Shown here in pieces: positions 7,086 to 15,050 of a stretch of DNA of 19,590 nt. Each line of letters opens with the position of its first letter. The stretch's first letter is position 1. Both the position numbers and the translations under genes were made by a program. Origin of the DNA: Microcaldota archaeon (lineage in GTDB: Archaea; Micrarchaeota; Micrarchaeia; Micrarchaeales; CABMGC01); assembly GCA_030040335.1 (NCBI GenBank), contig JASHTX010000024.1, positions 1-19,590 on the forward strand. The letters are read 5' to 3'. The notes below the pieces were generated by a model that worked only from the letters and a program-made list of their open reading frames with translations, did no database searches and was not told the origin of the DNA.

Positions 7086-10004
7086 TCAGGCAAGCGGCCT
7101 GCGCGGATAGCTGACCGATGCCACTGTCGCGTTGCTCTCATTGTACACGATCTTGAATATCTTAGTGTCCGGATTTATGAAGACGAGCTGCAGGGTTGCC
7201 TCGTTGTTGTCCCAAGGACATGACTGCGTGTTGCAGTGGAAGAGGAAGTCGACCATGTTGCTGTCAGCTAGGTCTACGTTGAGCATGTACGCACCGGTGA
7301 TGTTCACGTGCAGGCTTGGCGAAGGCACCTGGGAGTAGACTATCAGGAACGTCTGGTTGTTGGTCTTGTTGAACGAGGTCTGCGGTATTATCGTCGAGTT
7401 TCCTGTGCTCTCGTCATAGAAGTCTACATACTTGAATGGCGATATCGTGTTGTTGTTGACTACTACATAGCTCGCAATCGCCTTCGTTCCGCTGGTGTTC
7501 GTTATCACCGTGTCTTCCTCGACTCCGCTCCCGAAGAACTGGTAGACCTGAGTGGTAACGTTTCCGCGCTCGTTCAGGCTTGTGAACGGGTTGTATCCGT
7601 AGCTGCTTGGAGTGAGGTTTATGCCCGATTCGGTGAAGATCCCTCCAGTCTCCACGATCCACGGGGCCCTCACAAGCAGGTAGTCTGGTTCGCCGGTTAT
7701 GTTCCTGAGCAGGAAGTTAGGGTCCGGACTTGAGTTGTAGAGCCACGCTGCAAAAGGGTTGGCTTTGTATGCATACTGCGAGCTGACGCTGTCTGTGATG
7801 CTGGTCCTGTTTGCCACTCCCTCCACGAGCGAGCCGTCGGGCCAGAGCGTGAGCACCACGCTGTTTGCCGGCGTGTTGTTCTTCATCCAGGCAAGCGCCG
7901 TTATGAAATACGGGTTTATCTCGTCAGCAGGCGCCAGGCCAGTGACGTAGTTTGTGTCTATCTGTATCATGTAGACAACAAGGAGCACGAGCAGGAGGCA
8001 CGAAGCGTAGTATGGGAAGCTGTGCCCGCTGAAACGGCGCATGAGCATGTACGCGAGCAGTATGAAGACCACCGCTGGAAGGAGCGTCAGCGCGACTCCC
8101 ACCACATCCAGTAGCATGGCAGAGGTTGCCACGGCGATTATGATTGCTATTATCGCGAAGCCGGCGTACCACGCGAGCTGATTCTCCTCGAAGTTCTTCA
8201 CGACCCAGTAGAGCAGGCAGGCCATTAATATGGCGGCCAATATTGTCCCTACCCATATCAGCGCGCTTCCGAGCACGTGGACCATTGTGTAGAATGTGAC
8301 GATAAGCATGACCAGCGCGAGCATTGCGCCGAGCAGCATGTCTCTCTTTGTTGCCGTCAGCATGCGGTAGAGCAGGAAGCCTACGACCGTGACTATTACC
8401 GGCGCCGCGTAGATCCAATCAAGCGATGCCCACTGGCCGCCTCCGCTCTGCGCGGCCATTATCTCGAAGTAGAGGAGCATTGCCACGGTCAACGATACTA
8501 TTGCCAGCGGCGATGAGTCCTTGAAGCTTCGCGTCTTGTAGTAGGTGATTATCCAGTAGACCGTGAAGGCGGTGAAGATGGAAAGCGGCACTGATATGAG
8601 CGAGTTGAACCTGATCGCATGCATCTGCAGGTATGCGGTGAGCATGAAGTATGCCATGAGCATGAGGAGTACCTCGCTGTAACCGAAGCGTGCCGTCGCT
8701 GTTGCAGGGCTGTCCTCGCCGTCTCCGCTGGTCTGCATGAAGAAGTACGGGAGGAAGAGGATGCAGAGCAGCACCCAGAAGGCTATTATGTATATGTTGA
8801 AGTACGAGGCAAGGAGCATCACGAGGCTCATTGGGCTTATGTAGTTCTGAAGCCCGAAGCTTGCATAAAGGAAGTCCGGACTCGGAGACTGCAGCTCCTG
8901 TATCGTCGATGAGAAGTTGTTTATCGCCTCGAAGCCGCTCGTGACGAATATCGCCTGCACGAGGCTGGGTATTATGATGTAGATTATGCCCACCACAACG
9001 CAGATGATGACAATTGCTATCACGAGCCTGCCCAGAGCGTCCCGGAACGTCTGCTGGGATGGGAGGTATGCCATGACCTGCTCGTTCTTGGCAAGAAGCC
9101 AGCCTGCCGCGAGCGCGATGAACGGTATGAAGAAGTAGAAGCCGGTGAAGGTCTGCTCCCCGGGCGTGATCCACAGCAGGTATATGAAGAAGTTGACGAT
9201 CACGAACCAGATCAGCAGCGCGCCCAGCATGTATCCGCTGTCGTCAATCAGCTTCTTGTTGTTCTCAGTGAATCCGAAGAGCAGCAGCATGACCAGGGCG
9301 AAGATGTATGTCGCGGTAACGAACGATGCTCCGCTCCATGTCAGGCTGCAGAGCGCGAGGAAAATCGCAGACAATAGCATGAAGCCCAGTTTTTTGTTCT
9401 TCTCCTTGGCCCTGAACATCTCGACAGTGAATATGAGGGCTACGAGCAGGAAGGAGGTGATGAAGCTGTCTCCGCGGTATATCAGCGCGCTCGTTCTCGC
9501 TGCGTTTCCCATGTTGAGCGCTATGAAGAGCATGACCAGCAGGCCGAAGAACTTGTCCTTGCTCATGTATCTGGAGATGAAGAATGCGCCCAGCATGTCG
9601 AATATCGCGAAGAGCATCGGGATGTGGCGCGCAACATAATATGCGGTTACCCCGAAAGGAGCGAGTAGGTAGTACGGGATGAGCGTTATCCAGTAAAGCC
9701 CGAAAGGCTCGTGGTGCGGTGTCGCAGGCCCGCATGTGGGGCTGTTGCAGCTTGGCGGCCAGCCCGAGAGCGGCGCATCCTGCAACGGGACCAGGGCGTG
9801 GCGCGCTATCGTTGTCTCTATCACAGAGAAGTGGAAGTAGCCGTCCGGCTCGTAGAAGCCGTAGAACTTCAGCATCGGCGCCCTGAAGTATGTGGAAATG
9901 GCAAAGATCGCTACGGTGCAGAGCACGAAGATGGCGAGGGCGATCTCTTTCCTCATATGACCTTGCTTACTCTCGCTCGTTTCGTGCTGCGTTTCTGTTG
10001 TCAT
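7086..10004 (-). CDS. aglB: STT3/AglB oligosaccharyltransferase, divergent catalytic motif
   Basis: A 972-residue protein that would transfer a lipid-linked glycan to Asn in N-x-S/T sequons on the outer face of the membrane. After a soluble tail of about 40 residues there are more than ten membrane helices, then a C-terminal ectodomain of about 300 residues. Catalytic landmarks are visible. The first external loop has EPDGYFHF with the metal/acceptor-binding Asp at 54. TIQE at 367-370 is the TIxE sequon-recognition motif. The ectodomain landmark, normally WWDYG, reads W721-P-D-G724, followed by the usual ANRTSITD. The ATG at 10004 is chosen because the frame upstream begins with a TTG inside the promoter TATA; an ATG at 9956, just before the first helix, is the alternative. 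The ectodomain holds 14 N-x-S/T sequons. The gene is divergent from the sugar-aminotransferase operon. Confidence 0.92.
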   Translation of the reverse strand: MTTETQHETSESKQGHMRKEIALAIFVLCTVAIFAISTYFRAPMLKFYGFYEPDGYFHFSVIETTIARHALVPLQDAPLSGWPPSCNSPTCGPATPHHEPFGLYWITLIPYYLLAPFGVTAYYVARHIPMLFAIFDMLGAFFISRYMSKDKFFGLLVMLFIALNMGNAARTSALIYRGDSFITSFLLVALIFTVEMFRAKEKNKKLGFMLLSAIFLALCSLTWSGASFVTATYIFALVMLLLFGFTENNKKLIDDSGYMLGALLIWFVIVNFFIYLLWITPGEQTFTGFYFFIPFIALAAGWLLAKNEQVMAYLPSQQTFRDALGRLVIAIVIICVVVGIIYIIIPSLVQAIFVTSGFEAINNFSSTIQELQSPSPDFLYASFGLQNYISPMSLVMLLASYFNIYIIAFWVLLCILFLPYFFMQTSGDGEDSPATATARFGYSEVLLMLMAYFMLTAYLQMHAIRFNSLISVPLSIFTAFTVYWIITYYKTRSFKDSSPLAIVSLTVAMLLYFEIMAAQSGGGQWASLDWIYAAPVIVTVVGFLLYRMLTATKRDMLLGAMLALVMLIVTFYTMVHVLGSALIWVGTILAAILMACLLYWVVKNFEENQLAWYAGFAIIAIIIAVATSAMLLDVVGVALTLLPAVVFILLAYMLMRRFSGHSFPYYASCLLLVLLVVYMIQIDTNYVTGLAPADEINPYFITALAWMKNNTPANSVVLTLWPDGSLVEGVANRTSITDSVSSQYAYKANPFAAWLYNSSPDPNFLLRNITGEPDYLLVRAPWIVETGGIFTESGINLTPSSYGYNPFTSLNERGNVTTQVYQFFGSGVEEDTVITNTSGTKAIASYVVVNNNTISPFKYVDFYDESTGNSTIIPQTSFNKTNNQTFLIVYSQVPSPSLHVNITGAYMLNVDLADSNMVDFLFHCNTQSCPWDNNEATLQLVFINPDTKIFKIVYNESNATVASVSYPRRPLA

Positions 10005-10067
10005 GCATCTACCAGAAAAATGCGTCAGTTCAGCGGTCAGCGCCGAACATGCAAGATAATTCTCACG

Positions 10068-10100
10068 CAACTTATATTAATGGAAGCACAACTTATATAT
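10068..10100. promoter_or_regulatory. Divergent promoter with duplicated CAACTTATAT element
   Basis: CAACTTATAT occurs at 10068-10077 and again at 10089-10098, 21 bases apart. The downstream copy, ending ATATAT, suits as the TATA box for the plus-strand aminotransferase operon (about 45 bases before the ATG at 10142). On the minus strand TTAATATAAG (10071-10080) suits aglB. GGAGG at 10134-10138 is the Shine-Dalgarno site of the aminotransferase. Confidence 0.55.
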
Positions 10101-10141
10101 CTGACTACGGGCGTGAAATCCGAGAGAAAGATGGGAGGCAT

Positions 10142-11233
10142 ATGGTAAGGATAAGAATGAGCGAACCGTACGTGGGCAAGGAGGAGATAGCAAACGTGAC
10201 TGAGTCGGTCAGGACCAAGATGCGCTCCGATCCATTCGTGCCAGAGTTCGAGTCCGGCTTCGCGAAGTACATAGGTGCGAAGAACGGCGTCTCTGTGGTC
10301 AACGGCACCGCAGCAATACACCTCGCGCTCGCAGCGCTCGGCGTCAAGCCAGGCGATGAGGTAATAGTGCCGACGCTCACATCGATCGGCTGCACAAACG
10401 CCATAGCACTTACAGGGGCAAAGCCCGTCTTCGTAGATTCGAATGCAGAGTACTGGTGCGCAGACCCCAAGAGCATAGAGAAGAGGATAACAAAGAAGAC
10501 CAAGGTGATAATGCCTGTTCACATCTATGGGCACCCCTGCGACATGGACCCGATACTCGAGCTGGCGAAGAAACACGGAATCTTTGTCATCGAGGACGCC
10601 GCCGAGGCGCACGGATCCGAGTACAAGCACAAAAGAGTGGGCACTTTCTCTGACATAAGCTGCTTCTCCTTCTACGGCAACAAGGTGATAACCACGTGCG
10701 AGGGCGGAATGTGCATGACCAACAGCGACGAGCTCGCTGAGAAGATGCGCATACTCAGGAACCAGGGGACTAAGCCAGAGTACAAGAACAAGTACTATTA
10801 CGACATGGTGGGCTTCAACTACAGGATGACCGGCATGCAGGCCGCTGTAGGCGTGGCGCAGCTGAAGAGGCTGGATTTCCTGGTGGGCAAGAAGCTGGAG
10901 ATGGCAAGGCAATACAACGAGATCTTCGATGCTAAATCAAAAAATGTGGTACGCGCTCCGCAGATGGAATGGGCGAAGAACACATATTGGTACTACTCCA
11001 TCCTGGTTCCCAAGAAACAGAGAGAAAAGGTGATGCAGGCCCTGGAGAAGAAGGAGATAGAGACAAGGCCTTTCTTTTACCCGATACACATGCTTCCGCA
11101 CTACAACACAGGAGACAAGCTGCCCGTGGCCGAGGACCTTGGGTTCAGGGGCATAAACCTGCCGTCGGGACCGTACCTGACCAGCGAGCAGATAGATGAG
11201 GTAGCGACGGAGATAATAAAGATTACCGGTTAG
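10142..11233 (+). CDS. DegT/DnrJ/EryC1/StrS nucleotide-sugar aminotransferase (perosamine-synthase-like)
   Basis: A 363-residue PLP enzyme that would aminate a keto nucleotide-sugar, with glutamate as the usual donor. Landmarks are VVNGTAAIHLAL (52-63), E151-DAAEAHGSEY with Asp152 contacting the PLP ring nitrogen, and SFYGNK with the Schiff-base Lys181, followed by VITTCEGGM. The FSF-x-GNK-x-ITT-x-EGGM context, GFNYRM and PIHMLPHY most resemble perosamine synthases (PerA/RfbE), which act on GDP-4-keto-6-deoxymannose; a 3-aminotransferase (FdtB-like) cannot be excluded. Where relatives have TTGEGG it has TTCEGG. The frame is open further upstream into the divergent promoter, but the ATG at 10142 has GGAGG three bases before it and gives the family's N-terminus. 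First gene of a three-gene operon (8- and 4-base gaps). Confidence 0.93.
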   Translation: MVRIRMSEPYVGKEEIANVTESVRTKMRSDPFVPEFESGFAKYIGAKNGVSVVNGTAAIHLALAALGVKPGDEVIVPTLTSIGCTNAIALTGAKPVFVDSNAEYWCADPKSIEKRITKKTKVIMPVHIYGHPCDMDPILELAKKHGIFVIEDAAEAHGSEYKHKRVGTFSDISCFSFYGNKVITTCEGGMCMTNSDELAEKMRILRNQGTKPEYKNKYYYDMVGFNYRMTGMQAAVGVAQLKRLDFLVGKKLEMARQYNEIFDAKSKNVVRAPQMEWAKNTYWYYSILVPKKQREKVMQALEKKEIETRPFFYPIHMLPHYNTGDKLPVAEDLGFRGINLPSGPYLTSEQIDEVATEIIKITG

Positions 11234-11241
11234 GCGGTCTG

Positions 11242-11760
11242 GTGAGAGTGCTCAACATCGGTTGCGGCAAGCAGCTTGACATAGGCACCGACTGGATAGA
11301 CGTTGTACCGCGCTCCCCGAAGGTTCTGAAGGTTGACGCCTCAAGGGACAGGTTCCCGTACAAGGACGGCACCTTCGATACTGTGTATGCGCGCGGAGTC
11401 CTCGAGTTCATACCTAACCCCGAGCATTTCTTCGAGGAATGCAGGCGCGTGCTGAAGAGGGGCGGCACGCTCAAGCTGATAACCCCAAATGCAACTGGCA
11501 TCGATACCGTACTGGGCCACAACAGTGGCTACAACAACCCCAAGCTGGGGGCGCACCAGCCAGCGTATTTTATATTTACCCAGCCCATACTTAGGAATTG
11601 GCTTGTGCGCTACGGTTTCAGGGAGATAAGGATGCGTTACGAGACAGGCAAGCTGACTGAGCCCACTCCAAAGCTTGTCGCGCAGAGATACGCCATAATC
11701 GCGGCAGGAAGCGTTTACCGCAAGCTGCATTCGCAGATAGTCTGCGAGGCAAAGAAGTGA
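11242..11760 (+). CDS. SAM-dependent methyltransferase (type 11, class I)
   Basis: A 172-residue Rossmann-fold methyltransferase. Motif I is LNIGCG at residues 4-9, an acidic residue (D20) follows the second strand, FDTVYARGVLEFIPNP (45-60) is the usual motif with downstream acidic residue, and FFEECRRVLKRGGTLKLITPN (63-83) closes the core. It is at the short end for the family, with little beyond the core fold. The start is GTG at 11242, eight bases after the aminotransferase stop; motif I begins three residues later, so no upstream sequence is needed. Operon position suggests it O- or N-methylates the amino sugar or its nucleotide precursor, or caps the growing glycan (inference). Confidence 0.85.
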   Translation: MRVLNIGCGKQLDIGTDWIDVVPRSPKVLKVDASRDRFPYKDGTFDTVYARGVLEFIPNPEHFFEECRRVLKRGGTLKLITPNATGIDTVLGHNSGYNNPKLGAHQPAYFIFTQPILRNWLVRYGFREIRMRYETGKLTEPTPKLVAQRYAIIAAGSVYRKLHSQIVCEAKK

Positions 11761-11764
11761 GGAA

Positions 11765-12166
11765 ATGGTTGCAAAGAGCAGGTTGGAAGGCATACTTGTC
11801 GACATACCTAGGAACGCAGACGACCGCGGCGAGGCTGTGAAGGTGATGACAGTTGAGAAAACCGGCTGGCCGGTGAGGGATACGATATTCATCTCTTCGA
11901 AGCCGGGCGTGGTGCGCGGCGCTCACTACCACAAACTCAAGGAGGAGGTGTTCGTTGTTGTGCTGGGCAGGATGCAGGCCACGCTCGTGGACACCAAGAC
12001 CGGGGAGCGCAAGGAGCTAATGCTCGACGACAGGAAGAGGCAGATGCTCTTCATACATCCATATGTGGCGCACGCGATAAAGAATGTGGGCAATGAGACT
12101 GCCTGGTTCGTGGAGGTGCAGGACACTGACTACGATAAGAACGACGACTACAAGTTCGATATGTGA
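11765..12166 (+). CDS. RmlC-like cupin, probable nucleotide-sugar ketoisomerase/epimerase (WxcM/FdtA-like)
   Basis: A 133-residue single cupin. The core R51-G-x-H54-x-H56-K57...E61-VF-x-V-x-x-G reproduces the RG-x-H-x-HK...E-x-F motif of WxcM/FdtA/QdtA sugar 3,4-ketoisomerases, and H103 sits in the second cupin motif (FIHPYVAHAI). FdtA-type enzymes convert dTDP-4-keto-6-deoxyglucose to the 3-keto isomer that a DegT enzyme then aminates, so its place in the aminotransferase operon makes sense. A 3,5-epimerase role is the main alternative. The ATG at 11765 follows GTGAGG, which overlaps the stop of the methyltransferase. It ends five bases from the convergent GT4 gene, leaving no room for a terminator outside coding sequence. 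Confidence 0.82.
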   Translation: MVAKSRLEGILVDIPRNADDRGEAVKVMTVEKTGWPVRDTIFISSKPGVVRGAHYHKLKEEVFVVVLGRMQATLVDTKTGERKELMLDDRKRQMLFIHPYVAHAIKNVGNETAWFVEVQDTDYDKNDDYKFDM

Positions 12167-12171
12167 GCACT

Positions 12172-13245
12172 CTAATGCGTCAGTACCCTCTTGTATACGT
12201 CAAGCGTTTCCATTGCAACTCTGTCCCAGGAGAAAGCGCGCACGTATTTTACCATCGCATCCCTGTGCTTCCTGTCGAAGCCCTTCCTCTTTATTCTCAT
12301 TATTATTGCGGCCGCGTCTTCCTCATTCTTGGCCGCTAAGCAGTACCTCGTCACCTCAACGTCTACGCGGTTGCCCTTGTATATGACCACAGGCAGGCCC
12401 CTGCACTGCGCGTTTATCATCGGCAGGCTAGATCCCTCCTCTGTCGTAGGGTAGAACATCATGTCGAAGCCGTCGTACATCTGCAGGAACTTGTCCTGCG
12501 CGGGGAACGGAACGATCTCGACGTTGTCCAGCTTGTTCTCCCTGATGTACGCCCTGAGCTTTCCCTCATCTGGGCCGTGCCCTATGAGCCTGAACCTCAG
12601 GCTCTTCTCTCCTTTCAGCAGCTTCGCAGTCCTGAGCACAAAGATCTGGTTCTTCCAGGGCACAAACGCGCCGACGGTTGCAATGAGGAACTTCTTCTTT
12701 TTGTTTTTTTTCGGTATCGGCGTAGTCCTGAACTCCTCGGAAGGCCCCAGCAGCGTGGTGGTGTAATTGGTGAACATGCCTCCGAATCTGGCCACGGCGT
12801 CATTCTGCACCGTGCTCGCGCTGAATATCAGGTAATCCGAGTACTTGAACGAGTCAAGGATGCTGCCTCTCACGAGGACGTTGTAGGCCTTCTGCGTCAG
12901 GCTCTTGTGCGCGTGTATGTTGGTGCGCATAAGGTCGTGTATAGATGTGACAATCCCCGCTCCGGATCCTGACTTCTTCAGCAGCTTCGCTGCGTATCCA
13001 AGTTCCTGGTTTGTTATGTGCACAATGTCATAGTCCAATTTCGCGAGTCTCCTTATCCTGGGCTTGAATGAGGTGTTCGCCTTCAAGAGCACTGAGATAT
13101 CGTAGCGCCGCGGGGTCTCGGTCACATAGACTAGGTCGACTCTGTGCTTCCGCCTCAGCCTTTCGAAGAGCTGGTAGGCATACTCGGTCATGCCGTCCCT
13201 GCTACCCTCCTGCGGCTTGATTATGTTTATCAGTGCGATCTTCAA
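12172..13245 (-). CDS. GT4-like glycosyltransferase with altered EX7E motif
   Basis: About 357 residues in the GT-B fold. The N-terminus is KIALINIIKPQEGSRDGMTEYA, the usual strand plus glycine/polar loop. The C-terminal domain has VGAFVPWKNQ, the GHGPDEGKL turn after a donor-domain strand, and TEEGSSLPMINAQCRGLPVV. The last block is the EX7E region, but the second Glu is Asn (E270, N278), so the donor-binding carboxylate is missing. The in-frame TTG at 13245 is taken as the start. Further upstream the frame runs into the TATA box (minus-strand TTTTATATTG at about 13292-13301), and GGGGG lies about six bases before the TTG. Probably cytoplasmic, adding a sugar to the same glycan as the other enzymes; substrate unknown. 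Confidence 0.86.
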   Translation of the reverse strand: MKIALINIIKPQEGSRDGMTEYAYQLFERLRRKHRVDLVYVTETPRRYDISVLLKANTSFKPRIRRLAKLDYDIVHITNQELGYAAKLLKKSGSGAGIVTSIHDLMRTNIHAHKSLTQKAYNVLVRGSILDSFKYSDYLIFSASTVQNDAVARFGGMFTNYTTTLLGPSEEFRTTPIPKKNKKKKFLIATVGAFVPWKNQIFVLRTAKLLKGEKSLRFRLIGHGPDEGKLRAYIRENKLDNVEIVPFPAQDKFLQMYDGFDMMFYPTTEEGSSLPMINAQCRGLPVVIYKGNRVDVEVTRYCLAAKNEEDAAAIIMRIKRKGFDRKHRDAMVKYVRAFSWDRVAMETLDVYKRVLTH

Positions 13246-13291
13246 GATATGCCCCCGAATTAGAGATGCACTATAGCATGAGGACACAAAC

Positions 13292-13301
13292 AATATAAAA
13301 G
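13292..13301. promoter_or_regulatory. Shared divergent TATA element
   Basis: AATATAAAAG on the plus strand reads CTTTTATATT on the minus strand. It is placed about 50 bases from both the plus-strand nucleotidyltransferase ATG (13348) and the minus-strand GT4 start (13245). It is the only convincing TATA sequence in the 102-base gap, so both genes may use it. GACTAGAGTC at 13301-13310 is an imperfect palindrome beside it. Confidence 0.5.
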
Positions 13302-13347
13302 ACTAGAGTCTCAAGTATCTACTGCTGCTGAATCTATCGGGGTCTTC

Positions 13348-14088
13348 ATGATAACAACAGCCGTGATAATAGCCGGCGGAGCGAGTCTCAGGCTGAGGCC
13401 GCTGAGCGATGACAGGCCTAAGACACTGATAGAGGTAAGGGGCAAGCCCATACTCTGCTGGATACTCCAGTGGCTGAAGAAGAACGGGATAGGGCACGCG
13501 GTCATAGGCGTCGCCTACAAGAAGGAGATGATCTACGACTACATAAAGGCTAACGACAACTTCGGTATGAAAATCGACTTCAGCGAGCACACGGTGGAGG
13601 GAGGCACGGCGCAGGCTTTCAAGCTCGCGATAAGCAGGTTCGTAAAAGATGACGACTTCCTGGCGATGAACGGCGACGAGCTCTCGAACATGAGCCTATC
13701 TCACCTCTGGGAAGTGCACTCGAAGCACAGGGCCGTGGCGACCATCGCACTCGCACCCTTCCATTCGAGGTTCACGATCGTAGAGCTTGACGGCAAAAGC
13801 AGGGTCACCGGCTTTGCGCGAGAGAAGAAGCTGCACGACGCACCAGTTCATATAGGCATAAACGTCTTCAACAGGAAGATAATGGACTACATTCCCGACA
13901 CCGGGAACTTCGAGGAATCGGTCTTTCCGCCGCTGATCAAGCAGGGAAGCCTCTTCTACTACATGCTAAGAGATGACGAGACCTGGATGAGCGTGAACAC
14001 GCAGAAGGACCTTGAGGAGGCGAACTCATCCCTGACCGACTGGCTAGACGGACCTACTTCCCGATCTTCTCCTTCCAGAAAGCGATAG
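13348..14088 (+). CDS. Sugar-1-phosphate nucleotidyltransferase
   Basis: A 246-residue NTP_transferase enzyme that would join a sugar-1-phosphate and an NTP to give an NDP-sugar and pyrophosphate. The N-terminal signature is IIAGGASLRLRPLSDDRPKT (8-27), with GG at 10-11, R15 and the P24-K25 pair, then GKPIL. Compared with the usual GG-x-G-T-RL-x-PLT, the third glycine is Ser13. MNGDE carries the metal-binding D110. EGGTAQA stands where relatives have LGTA. ETWMSVNTQKDLEEAN is the usual closing motif. There is no left-handed beta-helix domain, which suits RmlA- or HddC/mannose-1-phosphate guanylyltransferase-type enzymes; the nucleotide is not certain. The ATG follows CGGGGT. The last 35 bases overlap the convergent SDR gene, so residues after about 235 are coded on both strands. 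Confidence 0.9.
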   Translation: MITTAVIIAGGASLRLRPLSDDRPKTLIEVRGKPILCWILQWLKKNGIGHAVIGVAYKKEMIYDYIKANDNFGMKIDFSEHTVEGGTAQAFKLAISRFVKDDDFLAMNGDELSNMSLSHLWEVHSKHRAVATIALAPFHSRFTIVELDGKSRVTGFAREKKLHDAPVHIGINVFNRKIMDYIPDTGNFEESVFPPLIKQGSLFYYMLRDDETWMSVNTQKDLEEANSSLTDWLDGPTSRSSPSRKR

Positions 14089-15043
14089 TCTTCTTCAGCC
14101 CTGACTCAAGGCTCACCTCCGGCTTCCATCCCAGAGCCTTCCTTATTTTAGTCGAGTCGAGGTCTATGAATGGCTGGTCGGATTCGAGAGGACGCAGCGG
14201 ATATCCAGGCGGATACTCGCCCAGCATTATCTTCTTCCTGTCGAAGCCCAGCATCTCGGCCACCTTGAGCGCAACAACCTTGTTTGTGTTTATGTCGTTG
14301 GTCGAGACGTTGAATGCCTGCCCTTCCGTCTTGACGCTGTTTCCCGCCTCTATCACCTTGACGTAGGCGTTGACGTGATCGGAGATGTACATGTAATCCC
14401 TTTTCGATTCCGGAGCGCCGATGTACACCTTCTCGCCCCTGAGCATAGTTGTCACCACGTACTCCACGAAGAAGTCTATGTCCATCTTCCTTCCGTAAGA
14501 GTTGACGCTCCTGAGTATCGTCGTGTTAAGCCCGTGCACCCTGGCCATCATCCTCAGCTGCATGTCGGCCATCGCCTTTGTGTTAGCATAGGGACTGGAA
14601 GGGCTCAGTATCGCGTCCTCGCCTATCGGCGAGACCTTCTGCATGCCGTAGACCTCTGCCGTCGAGGCGAAGATGAGCTTCCTGCGCTTGAAGTCAGGCA
14701 TCTCCATCAGCGCGTAGGCGATGTTGAGCGTGCCTGTCACGTTGGCGTGAACAAAAGAGAAAGGAGTCTCGAAGGAGTCGCGCACAGGAGTGAGCGCAGC
14801 AAGGTGGACAATCATGTCAGGCTCAACCTTCTTGATCGCTCCCCTTATTCCGTAATAGTCGGTTATGTCACACTTCCTCCGTGAAGCGCCCTTCAGGTAC
14901 TGGTACTCGCTCGCTATGTCGGTCACCCCTATTACCTGCGGGGCTATTATGCAGTGCACGTCGTACTTTTTCCTGACCAGCTCCTGCACCAGGTGCGAGC
15001 CTATGAAGCCGGTTGCTCCGGTTACCAGTATGCGCTCTGACAT
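14054..15043 (-). CDS. NAD-dependent SDR nucleotide-sugar 4,6-dehydratase/epimerase
   Basis: A 329-residue extended SDR enzyme. The NAD(P) motif G9-ATGFIG15 opens the protein, VHLAALTPVRDSFETP (79-94) covers the cofactor region, and Y152-ANTK156 is the catalytic YxxxK pair. The upstream triad region reads S127-T128-A-E130-VYG. The Thr-x-Glu arrangement, 24 residues before the Tyr, matches GDP-mannose 4,6-dehydratases rather than simple 4-epimerases, which lack that Glu. KRDYMYISDHVNAYVKVIEA is the usual substrate-domain block. The likely role is to make the 4-keto-6-deoxy sugar that the DegT enzyme aminates. It has its own promoter and an AGGTGA Shine-Dalgarno site seven bases before the ATG. 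Its 3' end overlaps the nucleotidyltransferase gene by 35 bases on the opposite strand. Confidence 0.92.
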   Translation of the reverse strand: MSERILVTGATGFIGSHLVQELVRKKYDVHCIIAPQVIGVTDIASEYQYLKGASRRKCDITDYYGIRGAIKKVEPDMIVHLAALTPVRDSFETPFSFVHANVTGTLNIAYALMEMPDFKRRKLIFASTAEVYGMQKVSPIGEDAILSPSSPYANTKAMADMQLRMMARVHGLNTTILRSVNSYGRKMDIDFFVEYVVTTMLRGEKVYIGAPESKRDYMYISDHVNAYVKVIEAGNSVKTEGQAFNVSTNDINTNKVVALKVAEMLGFDRKKIMLGEYPPGYPLRPLESDQPFIDLDSTKIRKALGWKPEVSLESGLKKTIAFWKEKIGK

Positions 15044-15050
15044 CTATTTT

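Noticed and set aside
8419..9174. Minus-strand frame of 251 codons inside aglB in another frame
   Set aside because: The aglB frame carries the membrane helices and the TIxE motif; the other frame is a His/Arg-rich shadow.
10005..10070. TTG-initiated N-terminal extension of aglB
   Set aside because: The TTG lies in the TATA element of the divergent promoter, so it would not be transcribed from that promoter; the ATG at 10004 is better placed.
10037..10912. Minus-strand open frame of 291 codons opposite the aminotransferase
   Set aside because: The plus-strand frame has a complete PLP-enzyme signature; the opposite frame is His/Val/Leu-rich with no domain.
13301..13310. GACTAGAGTC near-palindrome as an operator
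   Set aside because: Its centre is imperfect and the arms are only four bases long; a similar string occurs at the end of the PIG-L gene at about 15103, so it may be chance.
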